NCBI GenBank assembly: GCA_027296025.1
Contig: JAPUJU010000076.1
Coordinates: 1-14,239 of the forward strand
Reading direction: 5' to 3'
Source: a bacterium
Lineage (GTDB): Bacteria; Krumholzibacteriota; Krumholzibacteriia; WVZY01
Length of the DNA stretch: 14,239 nt
The notes under the pieces: generated by a model
Seen by the model: the letters and a program-made list of their open reading frames with translations, nothing else
What the model was told of the DNA's origin: nothing
Database searches by the model: none
Position numbers and translations under genes: made by a program
Shown here: piece by piece, positions 7,662-14,239 of the stretch
Layout of the letters: every line of letters begins with the position of its first letter
Position numbering within the stretch: position 1 is the first letter of the stretch

Positions 7662-8686
7662 CCGAAACGACGCAGACGAGGAACGATCCATCACGCCCGA
7701 CTTCCGACGAAGTGCTGCTGCGCGTCCGCGACGTTCGAAAGTATTTTCCGATTCGCAGAGGCTTTTTCTCGCGCGTGGTCGGTCACGTAAAAGCGGTCGA
7801 CCATGTCAGCTTCGACGTGCACAAAGGGGAAGTGCTCGGGCTGGTCGGCGAATCGGGTTGCGGAAAGACGACGCTTGCCCGGACAATTCTGCGGCTGATC
7901 GAACCGACCGGCGGGCAGGTGAACCTGGACGGTGTTTCTGTGTTCGATCTCGGGGCCGCTGACATGCGCAAGATGCGCAAGCGAATGCAGATCATTTTTC
8001 AGGATCCGTACGGTTCTTTGAATCCGCGCCTGACGGCGGGAAGCATGATTGCCGAGGCGATCCAAATTCACAAACTCGCCAGAGGTGACGCCGTCCGGCA
8101 ACGTGTCGTCGAGTTGCTGGACCGGGTCGGACTGCCCGCTGCGGCAATGAGCCGGTATCCGCACGAGTTCTCCGGCGGCCAGCGCCAGCGGATCGGGATC
8201 GCGCGGGCCCTCGCCGTAGGACCGGAGCTGATCATAGCGGACGAGCCGGTCAGCGCGCTGGACGTGTCGATCCAGGCCCAGATCCTGAACCTCCTTGCGG
8301 ACCTGCAGCGTGATCTCGAAATGAGCCTGGTTTTCATCGCACACGACCTCGGCGTCGTCGAGCACATCAGCGACCGGGTGGCGGTGATGTATCTCGGTAA
8401 AATCGTCGAAATGACGGCGAGCTCGATGCTCTACGAGCATGCGAAGCACCCGTATACGAAAGCGCTTATGAGTGCGATCCCGAGCCTTGATCCGAAGAGG
8501 CGGAGCGAGCGGATCGTGCTCAAGGGGGACGTGCCGAGCCCGGCCGACGTGCCGCCTGGATGCCCGTTTCACACCCGCTGTCCGGAGGTGATGGATGTCT
8601 GCCGCACCCACGTGCCGGTGCTGAAAGAGGTTTCCGCCGGGCATCAGGTAAGCTGTTGGCTCTATGACGAGAAACCGTCCAGGTAG
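7658..8686 (+). CDS. dppF: Peptide ABC transporter ATP-binding protein, DppF/OppF family
   Basis: From ATG 7658 the protein has 342 residues, normal for DppF/OppF. The frame opens earlier at ATG 7613. I prefer 7658 because it forms the classic ATGA overlap with the dppD stop (TGA 7659-7661), and because the extra 15 residues (basic, beginning MLERRHRG) are unlike the family. Counting from 7658: the motif KYFPIRRGFFSRVVGHVKAV (28-47) is typical of OppF. Walker A is GESGCGKT (64-71), Q-loop Q115 in IFQDPYGSLNPR, signature FSGGQRQR (171-178), Walker B LIIADEP (191-197) and H-loop H229. The C-terminal oligopeptide domain carries four cysteines (C302, C308, C315, C333) like its partner. It forms the ATPase heterodimer with DppD. 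It is the last gene of the left block; no peptide-binding protein gene follows. Confidence 0.94.
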   Translation: MTETTQTRNDPSRPTSDEVLLRVRDVRKYFPIRRGFFSRVVGHVKAVDHVSFDVHKGEVLGLVGESGCGKTTLARTILRLIEPTGGQVNLDGVSVFDLGAADMRKMRKRMQIIFQDPYGSLNPRLTAGSMIAEAIQIHKLARGDAVRQRVVELLDRVGLPAAAMSRYPHEFSGGQRQRIGIARALAVGPELIIADEPVSALDVSIQAQILNLLADLQRDLEMSLVFIAHDLGVVEHISDRVAVMYLGKIVEMTASSMLYEHAKHPYTKALMSAIPSLDPKRRSERIVLKGDVPSPADVPPGCPFHTRCPEVMDVCRTHVPVLKEVSAGHQVSCWLYDEKPSR

Positions 8687-8711
8687 TGCTCCAACAGGGG
8701 GCAAAACGGGA

Positions 8712-8734
8712 GCCCCGGCGAGCCCCGCCGGGGC
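8712..8734 (+). terminator. GC-rich hairpin after dppF, possible terminator
   Basis: GCCCCGGC (8712-8719) and GCCGGGGC (8727-8734) form an 8-bp all-G/C stem with a 7-nt loop, 25 nt after the dppF stop. It is followed by CAGATTATCGTTTG and not by a clean T-tract. It could be a weak or factor-assisted terminator, or a 3' stabilising stem for the long upstream mRNA. The position, directly before a new promoter, favours transcription ending here. Confidence 0.45.
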
Positions 8735-8745
8735 CAGATTATCGT

Positions 8746-8774
8746 TTGACATGCCGGGCGAAGCCGAATATATT
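8746..8774 (+). promoter_or_regulatory. Near-consensus sigma70-type promoter for the receptor gene
   Basis: A perfect -35 hexamer TTGACA (8746-8751) is separated by exactly 17 nt from TATATT (8769-8774), which matches the -10 consensus at five of six positions. The expected transcription start is near 8781, giving a leader of about 157 nt before the receptor ATG at 8939. No other stretch of the window comes this close to consensus. It is placed right after the dppF hairpin, so it marks the boundary between the two transcription blocks. Confidence 0.7.
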
Positions 8775-8938
8775 TCCACCGGAAAGTCAGCTATTTCGGC
8801 TAGTATTTCGAATCTACGTGTGCTAGAGTGACCCCACCTTCGAACTCTGGGATAGGCGCCGACCTGTTCTTAGATGTTCTGTCCCCACCAGGAACAGACT
8901 TTTGAGGTACTAGACGTCCGTCTGAAAGGGGTGAACGC
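8775..8938 (+). promoter_or_regulatory. Long 5' leader with short repeats and weak stem-loops
   Basis: No coding sequence is evident in this stretch. TATTTC occurs at 8771-8776 (overlapping the -10 box), 8792-8797 and 8804-8809, the last two extended as TATTTCG. TGTTCT occurs at 8865-8870 and 8875-8880, ten bases apart, and an inverted partner GGAACA lies at 8891-8896. CTGTTC (8864-8869) can pair with GAACAG (8892-8897). A small hairpin AGAC-GTCC-GTCT (8912-8923) lies just before the ribosome site AAGGGG (8926-8931), which is seven bases from ATG 8939. I do not recognise a known riboswitch class. The repeats could be regulator sites or chance. Confidence 0.3.
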
Positions 8939-11900
8939 ATGTTAAAAGTAGCTACGGTGAGATTCATGCTCGCCACCGCGTTCATCGCATCCTCCATTTT
9001 TCTGGGTGCATCCACCCTCTACGCCCAGGGGGTAGGAACCATCCAAGGCAGAATCCTCGACAAAAAATCGAAGACCCCACTGGCTTTTGCCAACGTCGTA
9101 ATCGTCGGATCGGCGAAGGGTGCGATGAGTCTCGATGACGGCCAGTTTACAATCACGGGCGTTCCTGTCGGGACTTACAAAATCAAGGCGATGATGATGG
9201 GCTACAAGACCGTCGAGCTCGCCAACATCGTCGTCAATGGGAATCAGACTACCGAGGTCAGCTTTCGACTCGAGGAAACGATCGTTGCCGTTACGCAACG
9301 AATTGATGTCTATGCGGAACGCAAGTTGGTTGAGGTAACCTCATCCGACGTACGCGCTTCCATCAGTGCGGAACAGGTAAAAGACATGCCGGTCGACAAC
9401 GCGATCGACGCGATCGCGCTGAAGACAGGAATCGTGAAGATGGGTGACGAACTGCACGCGCGCGGTGGTCGCGCCGGAGAAATTCAGACTCAGATCGACG
9501 GCGTCCCGGTGGATGATCCGCTTGGTACCGGTGCGATCCGTGTGGGGCAGCTGGGCGAGGCGGGCGCCGAGATTATTTCCGGCGGCATGGACGCCGAATA
9601 TGGAAACGCGCAGTCGGGCATTATTAACATTACCACGAAAGAAGGCGGGTCGGTCTTCGGTGGTGAGCTCCGCTACTTCACCGACGACTTCGGGCGCGCG
9701 GACAAAACGTACACGAACTACGACCGGATCAGCATCGGTCTTGGTGGTCCGACCCCGTGGAGAAGCCTCCGCTACTACGTTTCAGCGGAAGGTACATTTC
9801 AGGACGGCGAAAATGTCACAATCCGTCCCCGCGAAGAGCATCGACTCAACGACTGGTTCAAGTTGACGGAACGTCAGAGTCAGTCGCTGAACCTGCAGAC
9901 AAAGCTGACGTGGAACAAGGCGCCGTTCAAGTTGACGGGTGAAGCCATCGTTCAGCGCTCGAAGTTCGAGGACTACGAGCACAACTGGAACGTCGAGGGC
10001 TTTGTGCAAAAGGTTTACTACTTTCAGCGTCTGATCCCGGCCGGCACCGGCGCAAACCGGTTCACGTACGGTGGTATTTCAATTCAGCGTGAGGGTCCCT
10101 GGCTCCAGGAAGTTGCTGCGAACGAGCCATTCCTCGAGGACGGCGTAACACCGAACCCGAATCATCAGCCTACGCAACCCCATCCCAGAACGGTAATCGT
10201 CGAACAGCTTATCCGAAACCCGGACGGCTCGACCGAGCTCATCACCGAGGTCAAGTTCCGCGGTGTCGATCTTGTGACGGGTGAGACCATTCTGTGGGAC
10301 GAAAACCTCAACCCATCCGGCACCCCCGTGCGAAAGCCGTGGGTCCTTTTCGAGGGATTCCAGTTTCCGTTCAGCCGGTTCAGTAATTTCCAGGATGACA
10401 CTTCGTACGTGTTCTTCAACTCCGCGGAGCGGACACCTGACATTACCAGCCAAAACCTGCAGCTGAAGATTGGCTTCAACCACAATATTCGCTCGAATAT
10501 GCTGTACTCGATCAACGTGAGCCGCCTCGAGTTCAATCGCAAGCGGAGCGTCAACGACAAGGGCCCGGCCGAATACTCGTCCGCCGGCCTCCCGACGACG
10601 CTTCCCGACGGGACGTTTCTCCAGGGCGGAATCAGCCAGGCGATCTGGTACACCGATCCGGGAGACCTCCCGCCGAACGCGTACTTCGTGACGGCATACG
10701 ACTACCCGCGATACTCAGACCGAAAGTCCGTGCAGTGGCTGCTCAAGTCGGACGTCACGTCCGAAGCGGTTAAGGGTCACCGGATGAAAGCGGGGCTTCT
10801 CATTCTGCGGAATGACCTCGATGAAGAGGACCGGTTCTTCCCGGCGCAAACTCGTGAAGACGAGTTTGGACAGCGCCAGCAGGGCCTCAGCGCCAACGTG
10901 TTTAACAACGTGAACTGGGAAGGCGCCGTGTATGCGCAGGATAAGTGGGAATACGAAGGGATGGTCGTTAACGCCGGTCTCCGTTTCGAGTTCTTCGAGA
11001 CGGGCAACGTCAGCATCGACATCAACAGCGAGGATGTCGCCTCCGATCTCGAACGTTTCAAGTGGAACTGGTCGCCACGCCTCGGTATGGCGTTTCCGAT
11101 CACCGACCGTGACAAGTTCTTCTTCCATTATGGACGCTTTACGCAGTGGCCGAGCCGCGCGTTTCTGTTCCGGACGCAGGACGCCATCGGCGCCCCCGGC
11201 ACGCTGGGGAACCCGAACCTTGGTGAGGAGCTCACGATCTCCTACCAGGCCGGTATTGCGCATCAGTTCAGTGAAACCGTGGTAGGTAATTTCGTCGTGT
11301 TCAACAAAGACATTTTCGGTCTGATCTCATCCACCCGCGTGACGGACGACTCGACCGGTATTCAAAGCTTCCGCTTCATCAACAAGACCTATGCGAGTTC
11401 GCGTGGACTCGAGATCTCGCTGGAGAAACGCCTCACGCGGCGTTTTGGATTCGAAGCCGCCTACACATACGCGTTTGCTGATGGCGTTGCCAGTGACTCG
11501 GATTTCGGTCGTTCGGCCGATGGCCTTACGCATCTTCCGACCGAGGAGCAACCGCTCAATTGGGACCAGCGCCACACGTTCAACTTGACGGCCCGTCTGC
11601 GGGACAGGAACAACTGGGGTGCGACGGCGATCTACCAGTTTGGATCCGGGCTCCCTTGGACACCCGTCGATCGTTTCGCGCGACTTGCGAACCCGTTGTG
11701 GGAGAACACCAACCGATTCGATATGACGCATCGGTTGAGCCTTCAGGCTCGCAAGAAGTTCAATATTTACGGCCGTGAGCTAACGCTCTATTTTGATGGC
11801 CGGAACCTTCTCGACCAGGACATTCCGCTGCCCGGAGGCGACGCGCCGCTTGTTTTTCCGCTCCAGCAGGTTGCGGGAATGGACGGAGGTTCGTATCTTA

Positions 11901-12037
11901 CCGAGACGAACCGCTTCGGTGGTGCCTACCTCCAGGATATCGACGATGACGGCCGGGACGACTTTATTCCCGTACATGACCCGACGGTCTTCGAAAACCA
12001 CCGGATCTGGAGAATCGGTTTCGGATTCGAGTTCTAA
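8939..12037 (+). CDS. TonB-dependent receptor with carboxypeptidase-regulatory-like N-terminal domain
   Basis: A 1032-residue outer-membrane protein. Residues 1-29 are a Sec signal peptide (basic start, hydrophobic core, LYA before Q30). Residues about 33-115 form a carboxypeptidase-regulatory-like beta-sandwich (GTIQGRILDKKSKTPLAFAN, then PVGTYKIKAMMMGYK). About 130-235 is the plug: LHARGGRAGEIQTQIDGVPV (172-191) and GGMDAEYGNAQSGIINITTK (215-234) are diagnostic. The rest is the 22-strand barrel, ending in IWRIGFGFEF with the aromatic C-terminal residue expected for BAM insertion. The segment ETIVAVTQRIDVYAE (113-127) is where a TonB box would be expected. Such receptors import large or scarce ligands using TonB-ExbBD energy; the ligand is unknown. 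A DxDxDGxxD loop lies at 1000-1008. It has its own strong promoter. No SusD-like partner follows; instead a PorV/PorQ-type protein comes next, so it is not a classical SusCD pair. Confidence 0.9.
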   Translation: MLKVATVRFMLATAFIASSIFLGASTLYAQGVGTIQGRILDKKSKTPLAFANVVIVGSAKGAMSLDDGQFTITGVPVGTYKIKAMMMGYKTVELANIVVNGNQTTEVSFRLEETIVAVTQRIDVYAERKLVEVTSSDVRASISAEQVKDMPVDNAIDAIALKTGIVKMGDELHARGGRAGEIQTQIDGVPVDDPLGTGAIRVGQLGEAGAEIISGGMDAEYGNAQSGIINITTKEGGSVFGGELRYFTDDFGRADKTYTNYDRISIGLGGPTPWRSLRYYVSAEGTFQDGENVTIRPREEHRLNDWFKLTERQSQSLNLQTKLTWNKAPFKLTGEAIVQRSKFEDYEHNWNVEGFVQKVYYFQRLIPAGTGANRFTYGGISIQREGPWLQEVAANEPFLEDGVTPNPNHQPTQPHPRTVIVEQLIRNPDGSTELITEVKFRGVDLVTGETILWDENLNPSGTPVRKPWVLFEGFQFPFSRFSNFQDDTSYVFFNSAERTPDITSQNLQLKIGFNHNIRSNMLYSINVSRLEFNRKRSVNDKGPAEYSSAGLPTTLPDGTFLQGGISQAIWYTDPGDLPPNAYFVTAYDYPRYSDRKSVQWLLKSDVTSEAVKGHRMKAGLLILRNDLDEEDRFFPAQTREDEFGQRQQGLSANVFNNVNWEGAVYAQDKWEYEGMVVNAGLRFEFFETGNVSIDINSEDVASDLERFKWNWSPRLGMAFPITDRDKFFFHYGRFTQWPSRAFLFRTQDAIGAPGTLGNPNLGEELTISYQAGIAHQFSETVVGNFVVFNKDIFGLISSTRVTDDSTGIQSFRFINKTYASSRGLEISLEKRLTRRFGFEAAYTYAFADGVASDSDFGRSADGLTHLPTEEQPLNWDQRHTFNLTARLRDRNNWGATAIYQFGSGLPWTPVDRFARLANPLWENTNRFDMTHRLSLQARKKFNIYGRELTLYFDGRNLLDQDIPLPGGDAPLVFPLQQVAGMDGGSYLTETNRFGGAYLQDIDDDGRDDFIPVHDPTVFENHRIWRIGFGFEF

Positions 12038-12102
12038 CAAGGTATGAATTCAATGAGCAGACAGATGACGAAACTCCCCCTTACTAAAAGAAAAACGCCC
12101 GC

Positions 12103-12108
12103 AGGAGG
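12103..12108 (+). promoter_or_regulatory. Perfect Shine-Dalgarno that fixes the PorV-like start at GTG 12116
   Basis: AGGAGG at 12103-12108 lies seven bases before GTG 12116-12118, which is in frame with the longer open frame from ATG 12044. The product from the GTG begins with an ideal signal peptide. The ATG at 12044 has only AAGG two bases upstream, too close to work well, and would add 24 polar residues (MNSMSRQMTK...) ahead of the signal peptide. Confidence 0.8.
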
Positions 12109-12115
12109 TAGCATT

Positions 12116-13063
12116 GTGCGATCCAGGAATGGATTAATCTTGATAGCTGGGTTATTGGCCTTCATGTTGCCCGCCAACGCGATTGCGACGGAGCCCTTCG
12201 CGAAGGTGGGAACCTTCGCAATGCAATTCTTGAAGCTTGGTGTGTCCGCGAGGGCCACAGGTATGGGGAGCGCGTTCACGGCGATCGCAGACGACGCGAC
12301 GGCGACCTATTGGAACCCGGCAGGTATGGTCGATGTCACACGGACAGATGTTTCGTTGAACCACACGTTTTGGCCGGCGGACGTATCGTTGGACTACGCC
12401 ACGGCCGTCTTCTCGCTTCCGTTCCTTCCCGGCGCGTGGGGAGTTTCCATGAGAGCGCTGTCAATCGATCCGCAGATCGAGCGGACGATCTTTCTGCCGG
12501 AAGGTACCGGTCAGGAGTTCGATGCCGGCGATATGTCGTTCGGTATTTCGTATGCTCAGTACTTTACGGACAAGTTCTCCGCGGGCAGTACGATTCACTT
12601 CATTCATTCTGGTCTCGCCGAGAAAAGCGTGAACACGTACGCGATCGATTTCGGGCTCATCTACCGCATTGGTTTCCGCGGCATGCGCCTCGGCATGATG
12701 ATCCAGAGCCTGGGCGGCAAGGTAGACTATGACGATCGTGAGTCGAAAATGCCAACGCTGTTCAAAGTCGGGCTCGCCATGGATGCCTACCAGACCGGAC
12801 TGCACTCTCTGCAGGCCGTCGGAGAGTTTTCGCATCCGTCCGACAACGTTGAACGCGTCAATTTCGGTGGCGAGTATGGTTTCAATCAGTTCTTCTTCCT
12901 TCGGGGCGGATTCAACGTTGCATACGACACGCAAGGTGCGGCGGCGGGATTCGGACTGAGATTCGACACCACGCAGACCTCAGATCTGTTGTTCGACTAC
13001 TCGTGGGTCGATCTGGGATTTCTCGGGGACACGCATCGTCTCTCCCTGGCGTTCAGCTATTAG
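12116..13063 (+). CDS. PorV/PorQ-family outer-membrane protein
   Basis: From GTG 12116 the product is 315 residues. Residues 1-24 form a clean signal peptide (RSRN, hydrophobic LILIAGLLAFMLPA, cleavage near ANA or AIA). The mature N-terminus carries the family hallmark: KVGTFAMQFLKLGVSARATG, then MGSAFTAIADDATATYWNPA, as in the PorV/PorQ (UPF0164-like) group, whose members are FadL-like beta-barrels. Alternating beta-strands and a terminal Tyr (LSLAFSY) fit an outer-membrane barrel. In Bacteroidota, PorV is the shuttle or attachment factor of type IX secretion, and PorQ relatives act near it. Homologues are also widespread in FCB lineages without proven type IX secretion, so the role here is inferred. 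It follows the receptor gene by 78 nt without a visible promoter, so the two are probably co-transcribed, and a strong terminator follows. Confidence 0.85.
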   Translation: MRSRNGLILIAGLLAFMLPANAIATEPFAKVGTFAMQFLKLGVSARATGMGSAFTAIADDATATYWNPAGMVDVTRTDVSLNHTFWPADVSLDYATAVFSLPFLPGAWGVSMRALSIDPQIERTIFLPEGTGQEFDAGDMSFGISYAQYFTDKFSAGSTIHFIHSGLAEKSVNTYAIDFGLIYRIGFRGMRLGMMIQSLGGKVDYDDRESKMPTLFKVGLAMDAYQTGLHSLQAVGEFSHPSDNVERVNFGGEYGFNQFFFLRGGFNVAYDTQGAAAGFGLRFDTTQTSDLLFDYSWVDLGFLGDTHRLSLAFSY

Positions 13064-13095
13064 AGAGCGCGAGCCCTCGAAACAGACTAAAAAGG

Positions 13096-13121
13096 ACGGG
13101 CACCGTGGGGGTGCCCGTTTT
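13096..13121 (+). terminator. Intrinsic terminator after the PorV-like gene
   Basis: ACGGGCACC (13096-13104) pairs perfectly with GGTGCCCGT (13110-13118), a 9-bp GC-rich stem with a 5-nt loop. The stem is followed by TTTT (13118-13121) and ATATT. AAAAA at 13089-13093 on the left side would also allow termination on the minus strand. It begins 33 nt after the stop of the PorV-like gene and ends only 21 nt before the next start codon. Confidence 0.85.
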
Positions 13122-13142
13122 ATATTCAAGCTGGAGCACCTG

Positions 13143-14239
13143 ATGCGGAATGCAACCGCGAACATAACGATTTTTCTGGTCCTGTGTGCGGCGATGCTGG
13201 TTCCCGGTTCTGCCGAGGGAGGTAACGCCGCACGCGGCGATTTCGAGTTCTTCCTGGATACGGCGACGTTTCGTCTGCAGGCGGGCGGACTTCAGCAGGA
13301 TCTGTACATTCGGATTCCGAATGGTGGATTGGCGTTCAAGAAGAGAGAATCCGAGTACATAAGCCGCACAAAACTGACGATCCTGATCGTGGATGCGGAC
13401 GCCCGCGAAAAGGTCAACGAGATCCTGGACGTGTCGTTCAGCGAGAGGAACCAGGAGGATGCAAACAACCCGGTTCGATTTCAGACGCTCATCAAGACAT
13501 ACAATCTGGAGCCTGGGTCGTATCGTCTTTCGGTTGCCCTCATGGACGTGCTGGCGCCGAAGAAAACCCTGATGGGAATGGTCAGGAAGAAGTATAACGT
13601 TGCTCTCATCAACGACTACCCGCTCGATGTCCCGGAATTTTCCGAAACTGACGTATCGCTGAGTGACCCGATGTACCTGTGGTCCATCGAACGCGTCGAC
13701 GGGCGGACGCAATATCATCCGAATCCGAGCCGGTTGTTTGGACTCTACCTCGACACATTGCAGGTTTATCTCGAGGCATACGTCCCCGCCGGCTACGCGG
13801 ATATCGGCAGGCTGAATTTTCAAACCGTTATTCTGGATACGGAAGGCGAAGTCGTCAAACAGGCGAGTATCCAGCTGCCCGCCAGGAAATCAACCCCCGC
13901 GACCGCACCAGGATTCGACGTATACCCGATCGTTATTCGCGAGGATCTGACCCGGTTCACCGCGGGCGCATATTCACTCTATGTGAGCGCGGGCATCGAC
14001 GAGGGAGGCCACGTGAATGTCCCCTGCGGAAAGTTTGTCGTCGCCTGGGACATGCGGACGTGGGAGCTGTCACGCAAAACGTATCTCGCCGAAGCGCGCT
14101 TCCTGCTGGGTGACGATGACTACGGCAAGTTCAAAACCTACGACATGGGTAAGCAGGAGGCGATGCTCAAGAGGGTGTGGAAAGAGCACGACCCGGACCC
14201 GAGCACCGGGGCCAACGAAGCCTATGACATATTTCTCGA
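13143..14239 (+). CDS. GWxTD-family secreted protein (3' end beyond window)
   Basis: An open frame of 365 codons runs off the window edge without a stop. ATG 13143 has GGAG (13133-13136) six bases upstream. Residues 1-25 look like a Sec signal peptide (MRNATANITIFLVLCAAMLV, then PGSAEG); the single Cys is not in a good lipobox. Residues about 30-300 appear beta-rich with no motif I recognise. The visible end, KRVWKEHDPDPSTGANEAYD (343-362), is preceded by a helical stretch. It matches the entry to the GWxTD domain, which typically has FWKxRDPxPxTxxNE and then, tens of residues later, the GWxTD motif itself. That motif must lie beyond 14239. GWxTD proteins occur in FCB and related phyla; their function is not established. 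Neighbourhood with a TonB receptor and PorV-like barrel suggests an envelope role. Confidence 0.75.
   Translation, partial: MRNATANITIFLVLCAAMLVPGSAEGGNAARGDFEFFLDTATFRLQAGGLQQDLYIRIPNGGLAFKKRESEYISRTKLTILIVDADAREKVNEILDVSFSERNQEDANNPVRFQTLIKTYNLEPGSYRLSVALMDVLAPKKTLMGMVRKKYNVALINDYPLDVPEFSETDVSLSDPMYLWSIERVDGRTQYHPNPSRLFGLYLDTLQVYLEAYVPAGYADIGRLNFQTVILDTEGEVVKQASIQLPARKSTPATAPGFDVYPIVIREDLTRFTAGAYSLYVSAGIDEGGHVNVPCGKFVVAWDMRTWELSRKTYLAEARFLLGDDDYGKFKTYDMGKQEAMLKRVWKEHDPDPSTGANEAYDIFL

Noticed and set aside
7691..8779. Long minus-strand open frame of 362 codons opposite dppF
   Set aside because: It mirrors almost the whole of a clear DppF gene, is rich in His, Arg and Asp as expected for a codon shadow, shows no family motif, and has no separate promoter or ribosome site that I can support.
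12073..12108. Possible sequestration of the AGGAGG by an upstream CTCCCCC
   Set aside because: Only about four consecutive pairs (CTCC with GGAG) can form across a loop of roughly 26 nt, too weak to call a regulatory structure.
13053..13823. Minus-strand open frame of 256 codons opposite the GWxTD gene
   Set aside because: It overlaps the plus-strand frame with a signal peptide and GWxTD-type features, crosses the terminator, and has no recognisable motif.
13679..14113. Plus-strand open frame of 144 codons within the GWxTD gene
   Set aside because: It is in another frame of a longer open frame that starts at 13143 with a ribosome site and signal peptide. The Arg-rich composition indicates a shadow.
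1..14239. CRISPR arrays, insertion sequences, tRNA/rRNA genes, phage or defence genes
   Set aside because: Both strands were read by eye. No repeat-spacer array, transposase, terminal inverted repeats, tRNA cloverleaf or defence-type domain was found.

Overview
This is a 14.2 kb stretch of moderately GC-rich bacterial DNA in which every convincing gene lies on the plus strand. The outer-membrane proteins at the right end (a TonB-dependent receptor with a carboxypeptidase-regulatory-like N-terminal domain, a PorV/PorQ-type barrel, and the start of a GWxTD-family protein) point to a diderm of the wider FCB assemblage (Bacteroidota relatives such as Krumholzibacteriota, Latescibacterota, Zixibacteria or similar uncultured lineages). 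The split two-chain glycine decarboxylase (gcvPA + gcvPB) argues against a typical Bacteroidetes. The phylum is an inference and cannot be fixed from this window.

Left block (1-8686) is tightly packed and probably one long transcription unit. It holds the last 59 codons of uvrA, then gcvT, gcvH, gcvPA and gcvPB, which encode the T, H and two P subunits of the glycine cleavage system. These are followed 7 nt later by a dipeptide/oligopeptide ABC importer: two permeases (dppB-like, dppC-like) and two ATPases (dppD-like, dppF-like). Junctions are overlapping or nearly so: TGATG between uvrA and gcvT, ATGA between the two ATPases, and gaps of 2-29 nt elsewhere. The largest gap, 48 nt between dppC and dppD, carries a terminator-like hairpin that includes the dppC stop codon. 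A plausible physiology is uptake of peptides and oxidation of the glycine released from them to CO2, NH3 and a methylene-tetrahydrofolate one-carbon unit. The L protein (lpd) and the periplasmic peptide-binding protein are not in the window.

Middle (8687-8938) is a 252-nt intergenic region. It contains a GC-rich hairpin after dppF, a near-consensus sigma70-type promoter (TTGACA, 17 nt, TATATT) and a leader of about 157 nt with short repeats.

Right block (8939-14239) is an envelope module. It comprises a 1032-residue TonB-dependent receptor, a 315-residue PorV/PorQ-family protein (best start a GTG at 12116 behind a perfect AGGAGG), a strong intrinsic terminator at 13096-13121, and a secreted GWxTD-family protein that runs off the window end.

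I see no RNA genes, CRISPR arrays, insertion sequences, prophage genes or defence genes. The window is mostly recognisable housekeeping and envelope content. The less ordinary points are the gene linkage, regulatory signals, a permease extension and a metal-binding-like loop in the receptor.
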